A stretch of DNA of 12,448 nucleotides from assembly GCA_002368575.1 (NCBI GenBank), contig DFEA01000035.1, positions 11,697-24,144 on the forward strand, read 5' to 3'. The stretch is from Lachnospiraceae bacterium UBA3814 (lineage in GTDB: Bacteria; Bacillota; Clostridia; Lachnospirales; Lachnospiraceae). This document shows positions 7,802-12,448 of the stretch, in pieces. Made by a program: the position numbers and the translations under genes. A model generated the notes under the pieces. That model ran no database searches. It was not told the DNA's origin and saw nothing but the letters and a program-made list of their open reading frames with translations. The number at the start of each line of letters is the position of its first letter. Position 1 is the stretch's first letter.

Positions 7802-8947
7802 ATGAAAAAGAAACTGATCAGTGTATTACTTACCGGATGTCTGGCAGCAAGCCTTCTTGCAGGCTGTGCGGCTGCTCCCGCTCCCGCTCCGGCAGCTGAT
7901 GCGGCTCCGGCTCAGGAAGCGGCAGCTGATGCTACCGAGGAAGCGGCAGACGTAGTAGAAGAGGCTGCTGAAGAGGTTGCTGAAGCAGTTGCTGAGGACG
8001 GCGGCAGCGAAGGCGGACTTATTTCGGTAGGTTTTGCACAGGTTGGACATGAGTCTGACTGGAGAACAGCTTCAACCAAGTCATGTCAGGACGTTTTCTC
8101 AGAGGCTAACGGCTATGATCTCAGCTTCGTTGACTGCGATAATGACGAAGCAGCTCAGAAGGAAGCAGTTCGTTCCTTCATCGAGCAGGGCGTTGATTAC
8201 ATCATCATCGATCCTATCATTGCCACAGGTTGGGATACCGTTCTTACAGAGTGCGAGGATGCAGGCATTCCCGTAATCGTTATTGACCGTACTATCGAAG
8301 ATTCCGATAAGTATGTATCATGGGTTGGTTCGAACTTCTTAACAGAAGGTCAGGCTGCCGGTGAGTGGTTAAAGGCATATGCCGACGCTCAGGGCATCAC
8401 AGAGATCAACGCTCTTGTTATCTCCGGTTCAACAGGCTCCTCAGCTCAGATCGGACGTTCCGACGGCTTCAAGGAGATCGCTGACAAGTATGGCTTCAAC
8501 ATCCTTGACGAGCAGACCGGTGACTTCACAGAGGCAGGCGGTCAGGAAGTTATGGAGTCCTACTGCAAGTCCTATGAAGGAAAGTTCAATGTTGTAGTAT
8601 GCCAGAACGATAATGAGGCATTCGGTGCAATGACAGCTATGGATAACGCCGGTGTTAAGTATGGTCCCGGCAATGATGTTATCCTTATCTCCTTCGATGC
8701 ATGTACAGCAGGTCTTGAGGATGTTAAGGCCGGCAAGATCACGGCTGACTTCGAGTGCAATCCTCTTGCTGCTCCTTTCGTAGAGGAAGTTATCAAGACT
8801 ATCCAGGGCGGCGGAACACCTGAGAAGGAAGTTTACATGGTTGAGCATTGGTATGCGCTTCCCGAGCAGATCGTAGAGTTCTCAGTTAACGGTGAGCCTC
8901 AGGAGATGACCGAGGTTACCGACGCTGTTATCGAGGCTCAGTACTAA
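7802..8947 (+). CDS. ytfQ: Sugar ABC transporter substrate-binding lipoprotein, YtfQ family
   Basis: This 381-residue solute-binding lipoprotein delivers a sugar to the importer encoded downstream. The ATG at 7802 is chosen over a GTG at 7772 and an ATG at 7796, because only it lies 8 bases after AAGGAGG. The lipobox is L-L-A-G-Cys22. Residues 23-72 form an Ala/Pro/Glu/Asp-rich linker that would hold the domain away from the membrane. The binding fold starts at about 74 with SVGFAQVGHESDWR (75-88), followed by ATGWDTVLTE, GSTGSSAQIGRSDGF and QNDNEAFGAM. It resembles the protein at 3715 throughout. At the place of that protein's DGQQKQENQ, however, it has DCDNDEAAQ (111-119), so ligand preference may differ. 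Codon choice is unlike its neighbours: AGG and ATA are essentially absent, which suggests high expression. The ligand is probably a monosaccharide such as galactofuranose, arabinose or a related sugar; the exact sugar cannot be read from the sequence. Confidence 0.93.
   Translation: MKKKLISVLLTGCLAASLLAGCAAAPAPAPAADAAPAQEAAADATEEAADVVEEAAEEVAEAVAEDGGSEGGLISVGFAQVGHESDWRTASTKSCQDVFSEANGYDLSFVDCDNDEAAQKEAVRSFIEQGVDYIIIDPIIATGWDTVLTECEDAGIPVIVIDRTIEDSDKYVSWVGSNFLTEGQAAGEWLKAYADAQGITEINALVISGSTGSSAQIGRSDGFKEIADKYGFNILDEQTGDFTEAGGQEVMESYCKSYEGKFNVVVCQNDNEAFGAMTAMDNAGVKYGPGNDVILISFDACTAGLEDVKAGKITADFECNPLAAPFVEEVIKTIQGGGTPEKEVYMVEHWYALPEQIVEFSVNGEPQEMTEVTDAVIEAQY
7868..8017 (+). repeat. Low-complexity Ala/Pro/Glu linker-coding tract
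   Basis: This part of the binding-protein gene encodes residues 23-72, dominated by Ala, Pro, Glu and Asp. At DNA level GGCAGCTGATGC occurs at 7891 and again at 7921, and GGAAGCGGCAG recurs nearby, which indicates growth by short internal duplications. It is expected to be a flexible spacer behind the lipid-modified cysteine and to vary in length between strains. Confidence 0.7.
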
Positions 8948-8984
8948 ATCGTCGGAACAAAACTGAAGTTCGTTCCTAAGCACA

Positions 8985-9006
8985 TGATCTTCATAAATGA
9001 AGATCA
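8985..9006. other. Perfect 9-bp inverted repeat after the binding-protein gene
   Basis: TGATCTTCA (8985-8993) and TGAAGATCA (8998-9006) are exact reverse complements around a TAAA loop. No T run follows. It lies 38 bases after the stop of the binding-protein gene and 14 bases before a strong GC-rich hairpin. It could stabilise the 3' end of the upstream message or be a protein-binding palindrome; the sequence does not decide. Confidence 0.55.
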
Positions 9007-9020
9007 GCGCGGACAAGATC

Positions 9021-9057
9021 AGGAGGTCTCTGAACCCTCAGGGGCCTCCTGTTGTTT
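9021..9057 (+). terminator. Intrinsic terminator/attenuator between binding protein and ATPase genes
   Basis: The bases 9021-9033 and 9038-9050 pair over 13 positions (AGGAGG with CCTCCT, TCT with GGG including two G-T wobbles, CTGA with TCAG) around an ACCC tetraloop. The tail GTTGTTT follows directly. The U tract is interrupted by G, so read-through is likely. This would give more transcript for the binding protein than for the ATPase and permeases, a common arrangement in binding-protein-dependent importers. Confidence 0.75.
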
Positions 9058-9102
9058 GCAGGACCGAAAACATCTGAAAGAACGGAAGAAAGGAGCAGTT
9101 GC

Positions 9103-10695
9103 ATGGAAGACAGAACAGTATCACAGGGCGATCCTTCAGTAAATGATCGTAAAGAGCAGGCCTCAAAGCCCGGGATCGGGGACGATGGCGTGGTACTTAC
9201 TGCCAGAGGTATCACGATGACCTTTCCGGGAGTCAAGGCTCTGCAGGATGTGGATTTTACCCTGAGAAAGGGTGAGATACACGCCCTCATGGGAGAGAAC
9301 GGCGCGGGAAAGTCGACCCTGATAAAATGCCTTACCGGTATCAATGACTTTGAAGCGGGAGAGATCCATATCGACGGTATTTCAGGACCCGTTAAGAATC
9401 ATTCTACCAGAGACGCGCAGAATGTCGGCATATCTACCGTGTATCAGGAGGTTAATCTCTGTCCTAACCTTTCGGTTGCGGAAAACCTTTTCATCGGACG
9501 GGAGCCGATGACAAAGCTTCATACCATTGACAGAAAATCCTACAACAAGCGGTCTCAGGCCATAATGGATGAGCTGGGGATATCTGTCGATGTTACCCTT
9601 AATCTGGAAAATTATTCCCTTGCGATCCAGCAGATGGTGGCTATCGCAAGGGCTGTAGATATGGATTGCAAGGTTCTTATCCTTGACGAGCCCACCTCCT
9701 CCCTGGATGACGAGGAGGTCGAGAAGCTCTTCATTCTCATGAAGAGGCTTCGTGATAAGGGCGTCGGAATAATCTTTGTTACTCACTTTCTTGAGCAGGT
9801 CTACGCGGTCTGCGACAGGATCACGGTCTTAAGGGACGGACGGTTCGTGGGAGAATACCCGATAGAGGAGCTGCCGAGAGTCAAGCTGGTCGCGGCCATG
9901 ATGGGTAAGGACCTGGATGATCTTGCCGAGATCAAAAAGGAGGGCGCTCAGGATGCGGTCAATAATCCTCTTGAGATAAGCGCGAGAGGCCTTTCCCACA
10001 CAGGTACCGTTAAGCCCTTTGACCTTGACATCCATAAAGGAGAGGTGGTTGGCGTGGCAGGTCTTCTGGGCTCCGGGCGGAGCGAGCTTGCAAGGTCGAT
10101 ATACGGGGCCGACAAGGCCAATACCGGAACCCTTATGGTAAACGGAAAGGAAGCCAAAATAAACCAGCCTATAGATGCCATGAACCTTGGAATGGGAATG
10201 CTTCCCGACGACAGAAAGGCGGAGGGTATCATAGGAGACCTTTCGGTAAGAGAGAACATAATACTTGCCCTTCAGGCGAGAAAGGGCATGTTCAAGCCTA
10301 TTTCAAGGGCAAAGCAGGAGGAACTGGCGGACAAGTTCATAGCCCTTCTGCAGATAAAGACTGCCAGCAAGGAGACTCTCATAAAGCAGCTTTCCGGCGG
10401 AAACCAGCAGAAGGTCATCCTCGCCAGATGGCTGGCAACTGATCCCGATTTCCTGATACTGGACGAGCCTACGAGAGGTATCGATATCGGAACCAAATCC
10501 GAGATACAGAAGCTGATAGTAAAGCTTGCGGGAGAAGGAAAGAGCATATTGTTCATCTCCTCGGAGATAGCGGAGATGCTGCGTACCTGCAGCCGTATGG
10601 CTATAATGAGAGACGGTCAGAAGGTAGGCGAGCTTGACAGGGAGCTTACCCAGGAGAACGTCATGAAGGCTATAGCGGGAGGTGAGACAAGCTGA
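9103..10695 (+). CDS. ytfR: Sugar ABC transporter ATP-binding protein with two ATPase domains
   Basis: This 530-residue energy-coupling subunit of a monosaccharide importer (YtfR/MglA/RbsA/AraG type) sits at the inner face of the membrane. The ATG at 9103 is chosen because AAGGAG lies 7 bases upstream; an in-frame TTG at 9052 falls in the terminator tail. The first domain (about 30-265) has Walker A GENGAGKST (64-72), Walker B VLILDEPTSSLD (191-202) and the switch His228 in VTH. Its signature is degenerate, SLAIQQM (172-178). The second domain (about 290-525) has a degenerate Walker A, GLLGSGRSE (320-328), a full signature LSGGNQQK (430-437) and Walker B LILDEPTRG (451-459). This complementary asymmetry is normal for the family. 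The N-terminal 30 residues are a slightly extended polar leader. Its stop overlaps the permease start by 1 base (TGATG), so translation is coupled. Confidence 0.96.
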   Translation: MEDRTVSQGDPSVNDRKEQASKPGIGDDGVVLTARGITMTFPGVKALQDVDFTLRKGEIHALMGENGAGKSTLIKCLTGINDFEAGEIHIDGISGPVKNHSTRDAQNVGISTVYQEVNLCPNLSVAENLFIGREPMTKLHTIDRKSYNKRSQAIMDELGISVDVTLNLENYSLAIQQMVAIARAVDMDCKVLILDEPTSSLDDEEVEKLFILMKRLRDKGVGIIFVTHFLEQVYAVCDRITVLRDGRFVGEYPIEELPRVKLVAAMMGKDLDDLAEIKKEGAQDAVNNPLEISARGLSHTGTVKPFDLDIHKGEVVGVAGLLGSGRSELARSIYGADKANTGTLMVNGKEAKINQPIDAMNLGMGMLPDDRKAEGIIGDLSVRENIILALQARKGMFKPISRAKQEELADKFIALLQIKTASKETLIKQLSGGNQQKVILARWLATDPDFLILDEPTRGIDIGTKSEIQKLIVKLAGEGKSILFISSEIAEMLRTCSRMAIMRDGQKVGELDRELTQENVMKAIAGGETS

Positions 10696-11774
10696 TGAAT
10701 GGAAATACTGTGTGGAACAAGATCAAAAACTGGAGCCTTCTGCTTCCGGTAGTGGCCCTCATTCTCGTGATGGCCGTAAATATCATATATGATGCCGTAA
10801 ACGGCAATAATCCTCTTTCGTTTTTTATGATAACTCTCCAGCAGACTACAGGCAACGGGACCATCCTGTACGGACGTATCATAGATATCTTAAACCGCGG
10901 AAGCGAGGCTGCGATCCTTGCCATCGGAATGACGCTTGTGGTCTCCTCCTCTGCGGGAACTGATATTTCGGTAGGCTCCGTGATGAGCCTGTGCGCGAGC
11001 TTCTGCTGTATGCTGCTTGCGGGCTATGGGGTATCCTCCACCACCACGCTTGCAAGGCCGCTCATAGTCGGTATCCTCGGAGGGCTTCTCATGGGCACCG
11101 TATGCGGTATGTTCAATGGAACGCTGGTCGCCTATTTTAAGATCCAGCCCATGGTCGCAACGCTCATCCTTTATTCGGCGGCAAGAGCCATAGGACTTCT
11201 TCTCTGCAACGACCTGATCGTCTACGTGAGGAATCCGTCCTTCGCCTTTTTCGGAAGCTTTTTGGGACCTCTTCCGACACCGCTTGTGATCGCGGCTGTA
11301 TGCGTGCTGATCGTTTCTCTGGTATTAAGAAAAACCGCGCTGGGAATGTATATCCAGTCCGTTGGGATAAACAGCAGGGCAAGCCGTATCGCGGGACTTA
11401 ATTCCAAGCGGATCATCTTCCTGACCTATATGCTCTGCGGGCTTTTCGCGGGCATTGCGGGCATTGTCCAGTCATCCCGTATAACCTCGGCCGATTCGAA
11501 TAACATCGGTCTTTATCTGGAAATGGACGCCATCCTCGCGGTGGCTCTCGGAGGGAACAGCCTTGGCGGAGGCAAGTTCAACCTTGCCGGCTCGATAATA
11601 GGCGCCTATACTATCCAGGCTATCACGACGACGCTTTACGCGCTGGGTGTCTCCTCGGCGCAGGCGCCGGTATTCAAGGCTGTTATCGTTATCATAATCG
11701 TTGCTATTCAGTCCGAGCCTGTCAGGAATTTCTTTAAGAAGCAGAGTCAGGCCAGAGTAAGGGGGGTGGCATAA
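10695..11774 (+). CDS. ytfT: Sugar ABC transporter permease, YtfT type
   Basis: This 359-residue membrane-spanning subunit belongs to the BPD_transp_2 permease family (RbsC/AraH/YtfT). There is a first hydrophobic segment at 14-33, then several more (for example 71-86, 96-112, 121-140, 150-171, 195-211, 240-260 and 325-338), consistent with the usual eight to ten helices. The family motif G-T-D-I-S-V-G-S-V-M-S-L is at 88-99. The cytoplasmic coupling region includes GINSRASRIAGLNSKR (224-239), and a late motif, AVALGGNSLGGG, is at 282-293. The C-terminus is basic. It lies directly between the ATPase and a second permease, with a 1-base overlap upstream and none downstream. The two permeases presumably form a heterodimeric channel, as in YtfT-YjfF. 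Substrate cannot be read from the permease alone. Confidence 0.94.
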   Translation: MNGNTVWNKIKNWSLLLPVVALILVMAVNIIYDAVNGNNPLSFFMITLQQTTGNGTILYGRIIDILNRGSEAAILAIGMTLVVSSSAGTDISVGSVMSLCASFCCMLLAGYGVSSTTTLARPLIVGILGGLLMGTVCGMFNGTLVAYFKIQPMVATLILYSAARAIGLLLCNDLIVYVRNPSFAFFGSFLGPLPTPLVIAAVCVLIVSLVLRKTALGMYIQSVGINSRASRIAGLNSKRIIFLTYMLCGLFAGIAGIVQSSRITSADSNNIGLYLEMDAILAVALGGNSLGGGKFNLAGSIIGAYTIQAITTTLYALGVSSAQAPVFKAVIVIIIVAIQSEPVRNFFKKQSQARVRGVA

Positions 11775-12448
11775 ATGAAGGAAAAAAAGATCAGAATGAA
11801 CGGACATACCATTCTCCTGCTGATTACGGTGGCGCTGTTTGCCATATTGTACGCGGGCGGCTGCATGGCCTACGGTGCAAAGGGCTTTACCCACCTGCAG
11901 ACCTTCTGTAATATCCTTATCACGAATGCGGGCCTTATCTGCGTGGCCTCCGGCCTTACCTGCGTCATGCTGACGGCGGGCATAGACATTTCGGTCGGCG
12001 CCCTTATCGCCATGGACTGTATGCTCCTTGCGGTAGGCATGCAGAAGGGGATAGGAGCCGTGCCGATGATACTGATAGTTCTTCTGATAGGGCTTGCCTT
12101 CGGAGCCTTTCAGGGCTTCATGGTGGGATATCTGGGGATACAGCCCTTCATCGTTACGATGGCCGGGATGTTCTTCTGCAGAGGCATGACCGCGGTCATC
12201 TGTACCGATCAGGTATCCATCACAGAGGCTATTAACGCGACCTTTTACAAATGGGCCAATTCAAAGGTGGTCATACCCTTTGGAGGCTATGTGAACAACA
12301 AGGGAAAATATTTGGCTCCGTATGTAAGGCCCGGGGTTATAGTCGCTCTGTTGGTGCTGGTAGTGATATTCCTGATGCTCCGCTATACAAGATTCGGAAG
12401 ATCTCTTTACGCGGTGGGCGGGAGTGAGCAGTCGGCCACGATGATGGG
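11775..12448 (+). CDS. yjfF: Second sugar ABC transporter permease, YjfF type, 3' end cut by window edge
   Basis: The ATG at 11775 follows the previous stop immediately (TAAATG), with a G-rich ribosome site at 11761-11766. The frame stays open to the right edge (224 full codons). The visible part has hydrophobic segments near 11-30, 51-66, 74-89, 96-118, 122-140 and 186-203. The family motif AGIDISVGALIAM is at 68-80, and QPFIVTMAGMFFCRG (123-137) resembles E. coli YjfF as I recall it. The end YTRFGRSLYAVGGSEQSA (204-221) matches the YjfF block before its coupling helix. A polar insertion at about 160-182 (including VNNKGKYLAP) separates two hydrophobic parts. It is the partner of the preceding permease. 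About a third of a typical 330-residue protein is missing at the edge. Confidence 0.92.
   Translation, partial: MKEKKIRMNGHTILLLITVALFAILYAGGCMAYGAKGFTHLQTFCNILITNAGLICVASGLTCVMLTAGIDISVGALIAMDCMLLAVGMQKGIGAVPMILIVLLIGLAFGAFQGFMVGYLGIQPFIVTMAGMFFCRGMTAVICTDQVSITEAINATFYKWANSKVVIPFGGYVNNKGKYLAPYVRPGVIVALLVLVVIFLMLRYTRFGRSLYAVGGSEQSATMM

Noticed and set aside
9052..9102. ATPase start at TTG 9052
   Set aside because: This lies in the terminator tail and adds a non-family leader; ATG 9103 has AAGGAG 7 bases upstream.
1..12448. CRISPR arrays, tRNA or rRNA genes, insertion sequences
   Set aside because: No regularly spaced repeats, tRNA-like folds or transposase-like frames were seen; the window is nearly filled by the listed genes.

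Overview
The window is a single-strand (+) gene cluster from what looks like an anaerobic Gram-positive bacterium, most likely a gut or rumen Firmicute of the Lachnospiraceae type. This is inferred from strong AAGGAGG-like ribosome sites, lipoprotein-type sugar-binding proteins with Ala/Pro/Glu linkers, a YesM/YesN-type two-component pair and mid-range GC. No rRNA or other taxonomic marker is present, so the assignment is tentative.

Layout. Positions 1-3635 hold two tandem type-B carboxylesterase (alpha/beta-hydrolase) genes. The first is cut by the left edge and has an intact Ser-Glu-His triad. The second has a four-helix N-terminal membrane domain and has lost the catalytic serine, the histidine and part of the oxyanion hole, so it looks like a pseudo-esterase. 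Positions 3715-7560 hold three tightly packed genes (gaps or overlaps of 1-4 bases): a YtfQ-like sugar-binding lipoprotein, a YesN-type response regulator with an AraC DNA-binding domain, and a YesM-type sensor histidine kinase. This looks like a three-component sugar sensor. Positions 7561-7801 form an intergenic control region, with a 30-bp palindrome flanked by 8-bp direct repeats, AT-rich DNA with phased TTCAT motifs, and leader repeats before a strong ribosome site.

Positions 7802-12448 hold a sugar ABC importer of the YtfQ-YtfR-YtfT-YjfF (galactofuranose/monosaccharide) type: a highly expressed-looking binding lipoprotein, a hairpin terminator or attenuator, a duplicated-domain ATPase and two permeases. 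The second permease runs off the right edge.

How the parts may work together (inference): the first binding protein senses an extracellular sugar and signals through the kinase and regulator to the importer promoter. The second binding protein feeds the importer. The esterase pair, probably membrane-tethered on the cytoplasmic side, may remove acyl groups from the imported sugar or a derivative. The most unusual elements are the esterase/pseudo-esterase pair and its linkage to a dedicated sugar-sensing system.
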